The notes beneath the pieces are model-generated. The model was not told the DNA's origin. It searched no databases and saw only the letters and a list, made by a program, of their open reading frames with translations. Below are positions 48,535 through 59,490 of a DNA stretch of 64,000 nt, piece by piece. The position numbers and the translations under genes are program-made. Source of the DNA: Polyodon spathula (lineage: Eukaryota; Chordata; Actinopteri; Acipenseriformes; Polyodontidae). The number at the start of each line of letters is the position of its first letter. The first letter of the stretch is position 1. Where the stretch lies: contig NC_054565.1 in assembly GCF_017654505.1 (NCBI RefSeq), forward strand, positions 5,021,474-5,085,473, given 5' to 3'.

Positions 48535-48670
48535 CGCTTAGGATTCTCCAGACAAGCTCAAAGCATCTCAAAGCAGGTAAAGGCAGATTCAGTGAAAAAG
48601 ATAATATTGGAGGGGCAACAGAACCAAGAGCCTCTCAGAATGACTGTAAATAGCAATCAATTTAAAAGAC
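48535..48670 (+). repeat. Dispersed repeat, copy 2
   Basis: Partner of 6325-6470; same orientation, moderate divergence, short indels. Confidence 0.5.
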
Positions 48671-48760
48671 ATGACGCTGCTCTGTAACTCTGCATTTATG
48701 CCGTAGTTTCATCATAGGGCTTTCATCCTGGTTCACCACAGTAAAGGGTTATAAGGGCCA

Positions 48761-48983
48761 GTTGCCCCTTAGAAAAGTTTCCCACAGAAAAAGCTGGTGA
48801 AAAAGCTTGGTAAAGCACAAGCAAACATTGTAAAGCGCGGAGAGGTATGATAAAGCATATTACAAAAATATGCCAATACCTGGTGAACCATGTTAAATGC
48901 ATAGGATAACCATGGGAAAATCATGGTGGAAACTGAAAAATTACCATGCAAATTTACTATGGTAAACTTTTCTAATGGGCAAC
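48761..48983. mobile_element. AAAGCAT-family MITE, best copy
   Basis: Inverted ends GTTGCCCCTTAGAAAAGTTT at 48761 and AAACTTTTCTAATGGGCAAC ending at 48983 differ at one position. Interior contains repeated GTAAAGCA, GATAAAGCATATTA, CATTGTAAAGC words and their complements. No coding capacity; 223 bases. It defines the family seen at 1928, 7735, 14822, 24885, 48118, 51950, 56040 and 60435. Confidence 0.75.
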
Positions 48984-49689
48984 ACAGTTTAGAATACTAT
49001 GTCAGCTATACACCACAGAAAGAATTGAGTAACATGCTGCATAGTGCGTGTGAAAGATGAGAATGGGACTAAACAAGCACCAAGAATTGCTGTCTCTTTA
49101 CTGCATTCCTCAAGAGCATTTTTAGCAATTTACTGCATTCAGAAAAATCCGTCCGTGTAGACAGTCCAGTTTGTTACACCTTCTGAAAGGTAATTTTAGA
49201 TGACAAAATGGAAATTAAGACTGCCACCGTTGGCTGTCCAGTTTGTTTCCATTCCCTGACGCCAGTTTCAGTCCCCTCTCTCATCTGCTCGTGCTGTCAC
49301 ATGCACGCTCCTCATGCTGCCAGCAGAGCACAGTGATTATTCGTTCTTTTGTGTTTTTTCAAAATCACGATCTTCATGAATAAATTGCACCCTATGGAAA
49401 GCTGCACATTGGAAATCAAGTCATTCAGTACCTGATTAGAAGCAATAATTGCAGGGCGTGTTGACTGTACAATGAGATAAGTCTTCCGTGTAGGTGAGTC
49501 CAGCATTTCATATTGGACTAGTTCCAGCTATTATAGGACAATGACTTCTATATTACTATTTTCAAGGTCCTGGAATTGAAAAAAAAAAAAAGTCATGGAA
49601 TCAGGTATTCTGCTTAGCAACAGGCTGCTGTTGCTACGGACCCTTTGTAACATTAATCCACACTCTACTGTTGTCATGGCAGTGTAACA

Positions 49690-49737
49690 TAATTTGGAAT
49701 CCAAATGAAAGTGAATGGCAGAGACATTCTGCTTGTC

Positions 49738-49740
<3 letters not shown>
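49690..49740 (-). repeat. Dispersed repeat pair member
   Basis: Inverted partner of 33540-33625, adjoining the AAT microsatellite. Confidence 0.5.

Positions 49741-49785
<45 letters not shown>
49740..49785 (+). repeat. (AAT)n microsatellite
   Basis: About 15 AAT units. Confidence 0.96.
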
Positions 49786-49790
<5 letters not shown>

Positions 49791-50439
49791 ACTGCTTTGT
49801 AAATAGCTCCATTGCTTTGTGTGGATTTGAGTGTTGTCTGGTCTTGACCACAGTGCTCTTTTGTTGGTTTGGTGGGAAATGTTCAACTAGCAGCTGAGTA
49901 AATAAAATAAATGAAACTACAATTCTCTGAACTCCTTAGCTGCTGATTCTGAGCATTCCTTGTAGCATTAAAACTAAAGAATGTACAGCACACATTTGAA
50001 ATTTGAACTGTATTGTGGAAAGGTTAATGCATATTTAAGCATGCATTTATCGTGAATAAACAATGCCAGGCTTTCATGGGTATTCATCACAAAGGACTGT
50101 ACAGAACCAGGACGAAGAAAAGGCCAGCTTGAACGTGAGCGAGTGAGAAGAAACCGCGTAGGATCTGAAACGCATTTCCTAGTCTAGTTGAAGCAGTGGA
50201 TGAGGAAATGCATGACTGTACAAAGGACTGAACTTCATTCCACATTTAAACTGCCCATTGGAATGCCATTATTCCTGCATATGCTCCAACATTTTTAAAA
50301 AAACACCTATTTATTAAGCATTAATGTCCTACACAGAGGTCATTGCATGTCTTTACTAAGTGGCTCACTAGATGGCGCTGGCTCTTATTCCAATCAAATA
50401 ATCTTTGGCTGATGTAGCCTATATAACCATGGCTGGCAA

Positions 50440-51490
50440 TTAGAACTCTGGTGAAAGCAGCTGAACTCATAACCCATATAAAAACAAACACAGAACTGCA
50501 GAACTCTGGTGAAAGAAAGCTGAACTCATAACCCATATAAAAACAAACACAGAACTGCAGAACTCTGGTGAAAGCAGCTGAACTCATAACCCATATAAAA
50601 ACAAACACAGAACTGCAGAACTCTGGTGAAAGAAAGCTGAACTCATAATAAAAACAAACACAGAACTGCAGAACCATATAAAAACAAACACAGAACTGCA
50701 GAACTCTGGTGAAAGAAGCTGAACTCATAACCCATATAAAAACAAACACAGAACTGCAGAACTCTGGTGAAAGAAAGCTGAACTCATAACCCATATAAAA
50801 ACAAACACAGAACTGCAGAACTCTGGTGAAAGCAGCTGAACTCATAACCCATATAAAAACAAACACAGAACTGCAGAACTCTGGTGAAAGAAAGCTGAAC
50901 TCATAACCCATAAAAAAACACAGAACTGCAGAACTCTGGTGAAAGAAAGCTGAACTCATAACCCATATAAAAACAAACACAGAACTGCAGAACTCTGGTG
51001 AAAGAAAGCTGAACTCATAACCCATATAAAAACAAACACAGAACTGCAGAACTCTGGTGAAAGAAAGCTGAACTCATAACCCATATAAAAACAAACACAG
51101 AACTGCAGAACTCTGGTGAAAGAAAGCTGAACTCATAACCCATATAAAAACAAACACAGAACTGCAGAACTCTGGTGAAAGCAGCTGAACTCATAACCCA
51201 TATAAAAACAAACACAGAACTGCAGAACTCTGGTGAAAGAAAGCTGAACTCATAACCCATATAAAAACAAACACAGAACTGCAGAACTCTGGTGAAAGAA
51301 AGCTGAACTCATAACCCATATAAAAACAAACACAGAACTGCAGAACTCTGGTGAAAGCAGCTGAACTCATAACCCATATAAAAACACAGAACTGCAGAAC
51401 TCTGGTGAAAGAAGCTGAACTCATAACCCATATAAAAACAAACACAGAACTGCAGAACTCTGGTGAAAGCAGCTGAACTCATAAACCGTA
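50440..51490 (+). repeat. 59-bp minisatellite, about 18 units
   Basis: Unit: AACTCTGGTGAAAGAAAGCT, GAACTCATAACCCATATAAA, AACAAACACAGAACTGCAG. Two unit types differ at GAAAGAAAGCTG versus GAAAGCAGCTG, so lengths are 57-59. Some units are partly deleted (50645-50700, 50905-50930, 51380). The long minus-strand reading frames across it are a consequence of the repeat, not genes. Confidence 0.96.
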
Positions 51491-51856
51491 TGAAAAAAAA
51501 CAACTCAGTATTTGGGTAATGGTATGAAGAATCACTCTGAAGAGTGAGTGTATTGAAAACACATAACAGACTTGTAACAGGGCAGCGGCAGGAAAGAAAC
51601 CCCAAGACTCACGTACTGCAGTGAAAAGCACTGGGTGCACACTTTAATAAACAAAATAACATAAATAACAAACAAAAGGCACACAAGGTCCAAAATAAAG
51701 GTTTAAGACACACCACAGCTTTCACTGAACTTTTACAAACAATACCACCCCTCGCCTCTCACAGCCTTTCTGCCTGCTTTTGTGCAGGTGGCAAACACCC
51801 CAATTAGCACAAATCTGCACTATCTGGAGAGTGGCCACACCTGTGGTTGTTGGCTG

Positions 51857-51857
<1 letters not shown>

Positions 51858-51925
<68 letters not shown>
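51858..51925 (+). repeat. (GT)n microsatellite
   Basis: About 34 GT units. Confidence 0.96.
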
Positions 51926-51927
<2 letters not shown>

Positions 51928-51949
51928 AAAATCCTGGGCAGATTTTTAG

Positions 51950-52075
51950 TAAACAAAAAAGAGATGACAGTAATAAAGCATAGGTAAGCATTGTAAAGCA
52001 TATTAAAAGCATGGCAAACTGTGGTACTCTGTGGTAAAGTGCATAATATAACCATGGGAACAGTGCAGCATCGTA
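51950..52075. mobile_element. AAAGCAT-family MITE fragment
   Basis: Words TAATAAAGCATAGGTAAGCA, TTGTAAAGCATATTAAAAGC and ATAACCATGGGAAC are colinear with the 48761 copy; both termini are lost. It abuts the GT microsatellite. Confidence 0.55.
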
Positions 52076-52142
52076 CAGATCACCACCGCATATTATTACA
52101 GATCCACAGATTGAAATAGTTAAAGATTATACGGTTGCATTT

Positions 52143-52330
52143 GTCAGAACAGTTTGAACATCAGAACATAAGAAAAGGTGGTTCAGCCCAGCAGGCTGGT
52201 CCCTTGTTAGCACACCATTCTCCCTACTGGGAGGAACTCATTTAAAAGCACAGCGTACAATATTCTTTTTTAATGTTCCCAGTGTTATAGCTTTATAAAT
52301 CTGTGTCAGAAAGTGCTGAACTTGTATTCA
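52143..52330 (-). repeat. Dispersed CATTCGGCCCAT-word repeat, copy
   Basis: ATCAGAACATAAGAAAAGG, CCCTTGTTAGCACACCATTC, TTTTTTAATGTTCCCAGTGT: same order and spacing as at 15460, with the CATTCGGCCC word diverged. Confidence 0.65.
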
Positions 52331-52504
52331 TACACTTTTTGCAATATAACTTAAAATTCTATTTGCCTTTTTAATTACCTCATTAATCCAGGACCAAGGG
52401 ACAGAACAGGTGAAAACTAAAACAGGAATTGTATAACCTGTGGTGCAGAGATTTAAAACAGAGCTCAGAACTGCGCTGGGCAGAGCCTCAACAAAACAAA
52501 CAGG

Positions 52505-52740
52505 TAACACCTGCTATATGTAGCACACACTTTCCTGTAACTTGGCTTTTGCTGGCTTGGCTGATTATGTTGTTATGCAAATAGTATCCCTGGTATTGTG
52601 TAATACAGAAAATCTGCCATCTCCCTGTTGCAAGTCAGTTCCAATCCCAATGGGAAAAAAAAACAAAAAAAACAGCTGATCTGACTGGCTCTGAACAGAG
52701 GTCTGCTAATGGGTACTTGGTTGGCAGGTGCTTCCATAGG
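52505..52740 (+). repeat. Dispersed repeat, copy
   Basis: Partner of 33805-34015; colinear start and end words, diverged middle with an A-rich run near 52650. Confidence 0.5.
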
Positions 52741-52989
52741 ACAGACTGAACAAATGAATAGTGTTCCATGAGTTTTTATATAAAGCAGCTATAAGGAATT
52801 CAGCACGTCTATTAAAACCGAATGCCAGAGACAGTATGACATTTCACATGTCTGTGCATTGCAATGGTAATTCATTGTGCATGTTTTTGTTTTCTTTCTA
52901 TACCACTCCCTTGAAACCCAGTCGAAACCCGACCCTTGATATATACTAGTGCAGCCGGTTATTCCGAGTCGTGCCAAGTCGGTGTGTCT

Positions 52990-53323
52990 CGGTTTATTGG
53001 TTGGAATGTGGCAGTGGGGACCGGGTTCTGTCTGCCTTACAGACAGAATGTGTTTAGTGATTGGCCGCCGTGCCTGTTAGTCAGCTGGAAGCGGCATGCC
53101 TACCCTATACCACACAGAGACACACATAAGGAGTGTTTCTCGTCTTGCACCCTTGCAATATTGCCCGTGCTTGAGGAATAAAGCCATCCCCCAAAGAGAG
53201 CGAGCAAGAGAGAGAGAGAGATGTGCAATGAATTAATTGAGCAAATTCAACTTCCTACCCTTTGAAACGGATCACCACGCTATAAGCCGGGTTTATTTGC
53301 CGCCGCGGTGCGTTTTTAATAAG
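52990..53323 (+). promoter_or_regulatory. Candidate PAQR7 promoter and non-coding exon 1
   Basis: Two inverted CCAAT boxes (ATTGG at 52996-53000 and 53060-53064) precede a short CpG-bearing patch (GCCGCCGCGGTGCG at about 53299-53312) and a good donor, AAG|GTATGT at 53323/53324. Splicing from this donor to the acceptor at 56876 would give an intron of about 3.55 kb. This is inference from position and signals only. Confidence 0.35.
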
Positions 53324-54869
53324 GTATGTGCTTCAGCATTTAATTTATTTTAATTACATTTTATTCACAGACTTTACTAATTCCCCGGCTCTATAATTAT
53401 AAAACAAACATATTCCATAACTGTAATTTATAATGACCGCGTCAAATATACAATTATTTTAAAAACACATGTTTTTTTTTGTTTTTTGTTTTTTTTAATT
53501 TAAATTAATGAACACATTTGAAACAGCTAGTAGCAATTTTAATATTTAATTGCGTTCCCAAGTAGAATACTCTGGAATTCTATCTGTGTACACTGGCTAT
53601 GGTCACACACGCGATACGCAGTCAATAATGTATTGTCTCTTATTTTTTCATATGTGCACCTGCTTTTCATAATACGGGAAACACGTTTAAAATAACTGAA
53701 TTCAAAGTTATAGTCATCTCGCATTCTCTTTTCTCGTAATTTGCAGTGCTGTGTCGCTGGCTTGTGCTCGGCGTTTTGTTTCCCTGCATCATGCAATTTT
53801 TGGTGCATTGACTGTCTCACAGATTAGGTTTCAGAATATCCTGCCCTGTAAATGTCATTTTGTCTGCTGCAATGATCATGTGAAAAGTACGGTGCAGGTG
53901 TGTTAACTGGGTACCGGTTTGTGAACATCATTAATGGGTCTGCACATCATTGTAAGGCTGATACGTGATGTAATGCATTTTTGGTCACGTTTTTTTGTTA
54001 GGCGCTTGTGCAGTACCACAGCGATGCACCATGCTCCTTTGGAGGCCATTATACCCAATACCGTTTTTAAATGGCAGTAAATAATCTTGTTATCAATTTT
54101 ACACTGAAATAGAACAAATTTATCAGTAAGAAAGCAGGCCTTGTTGACGGTGCAGTTTGTTTACCTTCTCCTTTATAACCTGCTTGCCACTGCATGCTGC
54201 TGGGCAGTAGACATTTCTATGATGTCATCATGTACTGTAACAGTATCTCATAATCTCAATAAGTCAAAACTGCAACATAAACTTGTGAAATCTACAGAGA
54301 TAGTTTATTTTGGAGCACAGCAGGTTTCACTGCGCTTATCCAGTAGCGTTACCTCGGGGAAGGCAAGTCAAGATTAATGCCAATCTGGTCTGTGAAACCA
54401 GCTGATAAGGGAACAGCCTTCTAAAGTGTGTATGTAAAAAAAAAAATCTGTGACACCCATAGACAGACGAGATATACCTGCCATAACACTGTCAATATGC
54501 TGTAGGGTCACCTAATAAATAGACACCATTCTGTTGTTGATTAAAGTGCAATCCTGTGCTAATGCCTGAATAGATATTACACATGAAATCTGCAATGAAC
54601 GTCCGCACCATCACTTACTCCCTCCAGCAAATCAGAGCTGCGCAGGCACACCCCTCCCTCTGTCTCTGCAGGCTTCTGGGAATTTTCTTTAGCCGATCCA
54701 CCAAACATGCTGCAGTATGGAGTTGTCAGCTGTTAGATTAAAAAAACGAAGCTTTTATTTAAAAACAATCTTTAATTAATAAAAGAAGCTGGTGGCAGAC
54801 TGCAGGCGGTGAGTCAGCTTGTCAAGTTGCCTGGAGGGAAACATGACAGTTCCCCAACGATACAATACG
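53324..54869. other. Putative PAQR7 intron 1, 5' part
   Basis: AT-rich at first (53380-53560), no coding segment. A GC-richer patch at 54590-54720 has no clear signals. Confidence 0.4.
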
Positions 54870-55470
54870 CATTTATCCGAGGGGAGCATCCCAGGGCGAT
54901 TTACAATAAACACTATAAAATAAAAATAAAAATTAAAAAAAAACATTGCCCAATCAATCCAACTCAAGAATAAGCTAACACACACAAATATGTTTTGAAA
55001 TTTGATTTAAAAGACTTCAGCATCCCTACGTGGCTTCGGACCGAGCACCACAGGCAGGGAGCATGACAACTAACACCCTCGCTCCTTCTCATTTATACCA
55101 CTTACTTGAACAACCAAAAGTTGAGCATTTGTTGATCTCAAGGAACGACTAGGAGCATCAAGTACCAACATTTCCTGTAAATACAAAGGCCCAAAACCAC
55201 GAAGGGCCTTATAAGTAGTAAGCAGGATTTTAAAATGGCTGCTGACAGGAAGCCAGGGCAGTGATTCAGGAAGCAGAGTGCCTTGTTGTGAACGGTGAGT
55301 GTGTCAGCACTCTGGCACCAGCGTTGTGAACCAGTTGGAGCAGACGTCCTTTAGAATGGGGAAGGCCAGCAAACCAATAATGTAGACCAGAAATAACAAA
55401 AGCATAAGCCAGCATCTCAGCATCTTTACCAGATAGTGTGGGTCTCAATCTGGCAATGTTCCTCAAATAA
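54870..55470 (-). mobile_element. L2-type LINE fragment, minus strand
   Basis: On the minus strand 55266-55466 reads RNIARLRPTLSGKDAEMLAY then LQLVHNAGARVLTH, the conserved C-terminal block of L2 ORF2. It continues towards lower coordinates in broken frame (LPVSSHFKILLTTYKALRGF, then SRSLRSTNAQLLVV), and ends near 54880 with a LINE-tail word (GTAAATCGCCCTGGGATGC on the minus strand). A 5'-truncated, inactive copy inside the putative PAQR7 first intron. Confidence 0.8.
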
Positions 55471-56876
55471 GCATTGCTAACTCCTTCAGGGAAAGATGTT
55501 TTACTGTCTACGTGGGTTAACTGTGAATTAACTGAACTCAGGAATTACGGAATCGTGAAGGGAGAGAAAGAACTACAGCACCTCAACAGCCCTACCGAAC
55601 AGACAGGCTTCCCACTTCAGTTTCATTCAGCTGTTTAGCTGGAGTTTTTGTTGTCCCACAATACCCTGCTGGACCCCACGTGATCAAAACAGCTCCGCCG
55701 CTGGAACTCTGCAGCAGTCGGTTTTCTCCTGAGTCATTGCTGTTCCTTCTCTGATATGGAAGCACCTACCAACTGAACATCAACTATCGGACACTATCGA
55801 AGAAGACTAGAATTAAAAACACATCACTACAGTGTTAATGTAGAAGACTACACATGTACAGTTTGTGTGTGGAAATACTACAGCATAAATAAATACCGAA
55901 TATTACAAAATAACCATGCACTGTATAGTTACTGTATAAAAGATCAAACTCGACTTCACTGGATGTTCTAAACATTTGTGGATAATCCTTATACCACAGG
56001 CACTACTTCTACCACTTTTCCCAAGGTTATACTGTACTGCTACACAGAGTGATTTGCCATGTTTTTTTTAATATGCTTTATCATAGTCATCAGGGCTTCA
56101 CAATGCTAATGCCTCTTGAGGCCTGGGTTTTAATCCCACAAGTGTAATGAGTGTGGTCAGTGGTTGCAGTCTAGCCCATCAAGAGGAAATAGCAAAGTGG
56201 ATTGAATCAGATATGTGTATATCTTGGGATGTGGGATTTTACAGGTGCCAAAAATCTCTGGTGAAATAAGGAATCCGAATGAAGCGGTTTATTCAGTTGT
56301 GCAAATGCATTGATTTCGGAAATATTGTTATACCATGAACTGGGAATTCAGCAGTAAACCCGGGAGTATGTTCAGTTTCAAACCGTTGAATCACACACAC
56401 ACACCCTTTCGGTAGTTCATTTACAGTGTGGGGGAAAAAAAAAAAAAAAAAACATTATCTCCACTGGATTTTGATTTCCAGCCTCACAAAGGATGCTGTA
56501 GTGCATGTAGAAGAGTGTTTGGACTTGGAAATGGCATGTGCACAAAGGGTGAAGTGGGTGTCGGTAAAGAAGAGAGGAGGGGGAACTCTTTCAGGGTCTG
56601 CACAGTCTTGATTCGCTGGCTCCTGAGAATGCTATCAGGACCTGAAAAGTAATTATGGAAAAGAAGCAAGCCTAGGTATGTTGTGAAAAATAATATGCTA
56701 TGAAAATGTTTTTTAAAAAAAAAAACGGTATAAATTGAATTGGGCAGATGCTTATTAACACTTTTTTATAAAACCGTTTTTGGGATAGCATCCTAAATTA
56801 AGTTCTATCCCACAAGCTCAGGCTGGCCGCTCTCATGCGTGTGTCGTGTTTAACGGCCGTGTTTGTCTGTCTCCAG
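55471..56876. other. Putative PAQR7 intron 1, 3' part
   Basis: Holds a MITE fragment (56040), an inverted GGAAGCACCTACCAAC repeat word (about 55758) and poly-A runs. Ends in the PAQR7 acceptor. Confidence 0.4.
56040..56112. mobile_element. AAAGCAT-family MITE fragment
   Basis: TTTGCCATGTTTTTTTTAAT, ATGCTTTATCATAGTCATCA and GGGCTTCACAATGCTAATGC match the family core in reverse orientation. Confidence 0.45.
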
Positions 56877-56915
56877 ATCCCAGAAGGAAGTGCTGCTGCC
56901 TGCCCTCCTGCAGCC
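56877..56915 (+). other. PAQR7: PAQR7 5'-UTR part of coding exon
   Basis: The sequence GTTTGTCTGTCTCCAG ending at 56876 is a good polypyrimidine tract and acceptor; 39 bases of UTR then lead to the ATG. It implies at least one non-coding exon upstream, the usual PAQR7 gene structure. Confidence 0.7.
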
Positions 56916-57974
56916 ATGGCGACCGTCGTCATGGAGCAGATTGGACGGCTCTTCATCAATGTGCAGCAGATCCGTCAGATCCCTCAGCTGCTGGAGACAG
57001 CCATCCCCACCCTCCCGGGCACAGTGAAGGACTGCGAGGTCCCCTGGGTCTTCAGGGAGCCCCACATCCTCTCCGGCTACCGCCCTCACCACCAGAACTG
57101 GCGCTACTACTGCCTGACGCTCTTCCAACGCCACAACGAGGCCGTCAACATCTGGACACACCTGGTGGCTGCTCTGGTGGTCCTGGTGAAATTCCGGCAG
57201 CTCTCGGAGACCGTAGATTTCCTGAGGGACCCTCACGCCCAGCCCCTGTTCATCGTCCTGCTAGCCGCCTTCACCTACCTGTCCTTCAGCACCCTAGCGC
57301 ACCTGCTGTCTGCCCGCTCGGAGCTCTCTCACTACACCTTCTTCTTCTTAGATTATGTGGGAGTCGCTGTCTACCAGTACGCGAGCGCCATGGCGCATTT
57401 CTACTATGTGGTGGAGGAGGAGTGGCACTCCCTGGTTGGGAGTATCTTTCTCCCCTTGGCTGCCTTCCTGGCTTGGCTCTCCTGCACCGGGTGCTGCTAT
57501 GGGAAGTACCTGAGCCACCAGCTCCCCAAGTTCGGCCACAAACTCTTCCAGGTCGTCCCGTCTGGCTTGGCCTACCTGTTAGATGTCAGCCCGCTGTTTC
57601 ACCGCATTTACAGGTGCTGTATGACAGGCTGCTCAGACCCGGCTGTCTCCTATCACCAGTATCAGGTGCTGCTCTTCCTGGTGTGCGCCTACTTCTTCTC
57701 CTACCCCCACCCAGAGAAGTGGTTCCCTGGGAAGTGTGATTTCCTGGGTCAGGGGCACCAGATCTTCCATGTCTTCCTGGCGCTGTGCACGATGGCGCAG
57801 ATAGAGGGAGTGCGGCTGGATTACGCCACGCGGCGCCCCCTGTACGAGCGTCTCCACGGCAACTCGGTGCACGACTTCACCGCCCTCTTCGTCTTCACTT
57901 CCTGCTGCAGCGCCTTGACCGCGTTCTACCTGCGGAACAAGGTGCGCAACAAAATCTGCAGCAAGGAAGAGTGA
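56916..57974 (+). CDS. PAQR7: Membrane progestin receptor alpha (PAQR family member 7)
   Basis: One uninterrupted coding exon of 352 residues. The start at 56916 is chosen because it gives the MATVVMEQIGRLF N-terminus of fish mPR-alpha and has a strong context (CAGCCATGG); the frame stays open 27 codons further upstream, but that stretch contains the splice acceptor ending at 56876. Seen: PAQR motif A, HNEAVNIWTHL (73-83); motif B region, LSFSTLAHLL (122-131) with FFFLDYVGVAVYQ (142-154); motif C, GQGHQIFHVF (278-287), giving the conserved His/Asp metal-site set; seven or eight hydrophobic segments between about 83 and 340. Known: plasma-membrane progestin receptor of the PAQR superfamily that triggers meiotic resumption in fish oocytes through G-protein signalling. 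Strongly GC-rich third positions, unlike flanking DNA. Paralogues PAQR8 and PAQR5 are less likely given the N-terminus and the STMN1 neighbour. Confidence 0.96.
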   Translation: MATVVMEQIGRLFINVQQIRQIPQLLETAIPTLPGTVKDCEVPWVFREPHILSGYRPHHQNWRYYCLTLFQRHNEAVNIWTHLVAALVVLVKFRQLSETVDFLRDPHAQPLFIVLLAAFTYLSFSTLAHLLSARSELSHYTFFFLDYVGVAVYQYASAMAHFYYVVEEEWHSLVGSIFLPLAAFLAWLSCTGCCYGKYLSHQLPKFGHKLFQVVPSGLAYLLDVSPLFHRIYRCCMTGCSDPAVSYHQYQVLLFLVCAYFFSYPHPEKWFPGKCDFLGQGHQIFHVFLALCTMAQIEGVRLDYATRRPLYERLHGNSVHDFTALFVFTSCCSALTAFYLRNKVRNKICSKEE

Positions 57975-59490
57975 TCACGGGAACGACTGTCTCAATTCTA
58001 CAGGAAGGTGCCACCGGACAGTGGCGCTTGAAGTATTTTAAAAATTTCCTACTAGGCTAAACATTCATCACAAGACCTGTCAGTATTTAACGTATTCAGG
58101 CTCTGCACAATCATGTTTAGTAAAATGTGATGCCCTGTGTTTTGACTGTTTTCCACATTGTTCTTGTAGTTTTGTGTGCCCTTGTTGACTGTCCAGGTTG
58201 TTTATGTTCTCTATGAACTAAGCATTCAAGCTATTGGTTCTGTCCTCTAAGCGGGCTACGAGTTGTCATCTGTAACTTCTGCTGTTGTGTTTTTGTAATA
58301 TATAGTTAATACCTATAAACCAGATATTTTCCCTGTGGGATCGTAGGGCATTCAACTTTCACATCATTTTTAAAGCTTTACGGGATAAAAAAAAACGTAA
58401 CTGGAGTCATCAGTGAAATTCTATGATAAGTCCTACTTTCTGAAACGCATTTGGAGTTTGAGCCACAGAGCTTCAGTGTTAATGACAGGAAGGGGTGGGT
58501 ACTATGTCACTATGAGTACTTGAATTCAAGACCAGCAAGCAGAGATTTCTTTAGTCTAGTGTAGTACCAGGGATCGCGTTTTCAAATCACGTTTGCTGGA
58601 GCATGTGTTTCTTTCAAAATGGCACATTTGAGCCCTACACAAAGAATGGCATTATTTTGTTCGCTGCAACCACGTTAACATTATATAAGAACTGCACTAA
58701 GTATAAATGCAATGAGTTTTTAAAAATCCATAAATATTTATTATGACAAAGGCTAATCTCAAAGTAGGTTTATTAGTGGAGCTGAATTTTCAGATATTTT
58801 GGCAGCCTTGGGTATTTTCCCTTCAATATCAGTTAACCCCCCTTTAGAACTAGCAACGTAACCATGGCTTCATCTATCTTTTGTCGAAGAGATTTCAAAG
58901 ACCTGCTGCTTCCTTTTATAGTTCCAACTCACTCCATTGGTCGAGCTGCACTCAGTTGGCGTGACCTACAGCTACCAGGATATAGCAGTTTATCATTCGT
59001 GTTGTATTCGAAATATTTGCATATCCTGAATTACCAGGACAACAAGTGAGAAGATTCTCAGCACACTAAAAGGAGGTCAGTGGTAATGTTAATAGAGGAA
59101 ACTGATGTCAAAGCATTGCTCCGCACTCCTGTAGCTGGTTAGTATTTAATACAGAACCAGTATATAACTTAAAGATAGTATCTGTATTGATGCTATATGA
59201 AAGTGTGCTGCGTACAGGAGACAGCACGGCATACGATATTTATATCATGGGTGGACGCATTGATACTCTTTCATCTCACACTGCCCATGACTCTAATACC
59301 ACACGTTATGGTTTTTCATGACATGTCTTGTTTATGCCACACGTTTATATTTTCTATCAATAAGAATATACTGTAGAGCCCCACACTCACTTGAAGGTAC
59401 TGTACGGTAATCTGTTACTTCCGACAGGGGTGCTGGGTGTAAAGTGCATTCTTCAGACCTGCTCTTTCGTAAAGTCTTTTTGAAATAAAA
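57975..59490 (+). other. Probable PAQR7 3' UTR / downstream region
   Basis: No coding exon is visible. The first canonical AATAAA I see after the stop is at 59484-59489, which would mean a 3' UTR of about 1.5 kb, but a dispersed repeat copy lies within (58495-58640), and a non-canonical nearer signal is possible. End point uncertain. Confidence 0.3.
58490..58640. repeat. Dispersed foldback repeat, fragment C (inverted)
   Basis: GCTGGAGCATGTGTTTCTTT (about 58595-58614) is the reverse complement of 4694-4713 in copy A with one mismatch. AGAGATTTCTTTAGTCTAG and GTAGTACCAGGGAT also recur as GAGACTTCTTTAACCTAG and GTAGTACCAGATA at 8010-8042. Confidence 0.5.

Larger units (their letters stand above)
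48984..50439. other. Intergenic, no gene seen
   Basis: AAT microsatellite and one repeat-pair member; nothing else recognised. Confidence 0.5.

Noticed and set aside
50321..51445. Minus-strand frames of 234, 81 and 84 codons with repeated FSFLSPEFCSSVFVF-like sequence
   Set aside because: They are a read-through of the 59-bp minisatellite; no start context, no domain, and stops appear whenever the third frame is reached.
56846..57739. A 297-codon + strand frame and several minus-strand frames over PAQR7
   Set aside because: Shadows of the GC-rich PAQR7 coding exon in other frames; low-complexity Pro/Leu/Arg composition and no family match.
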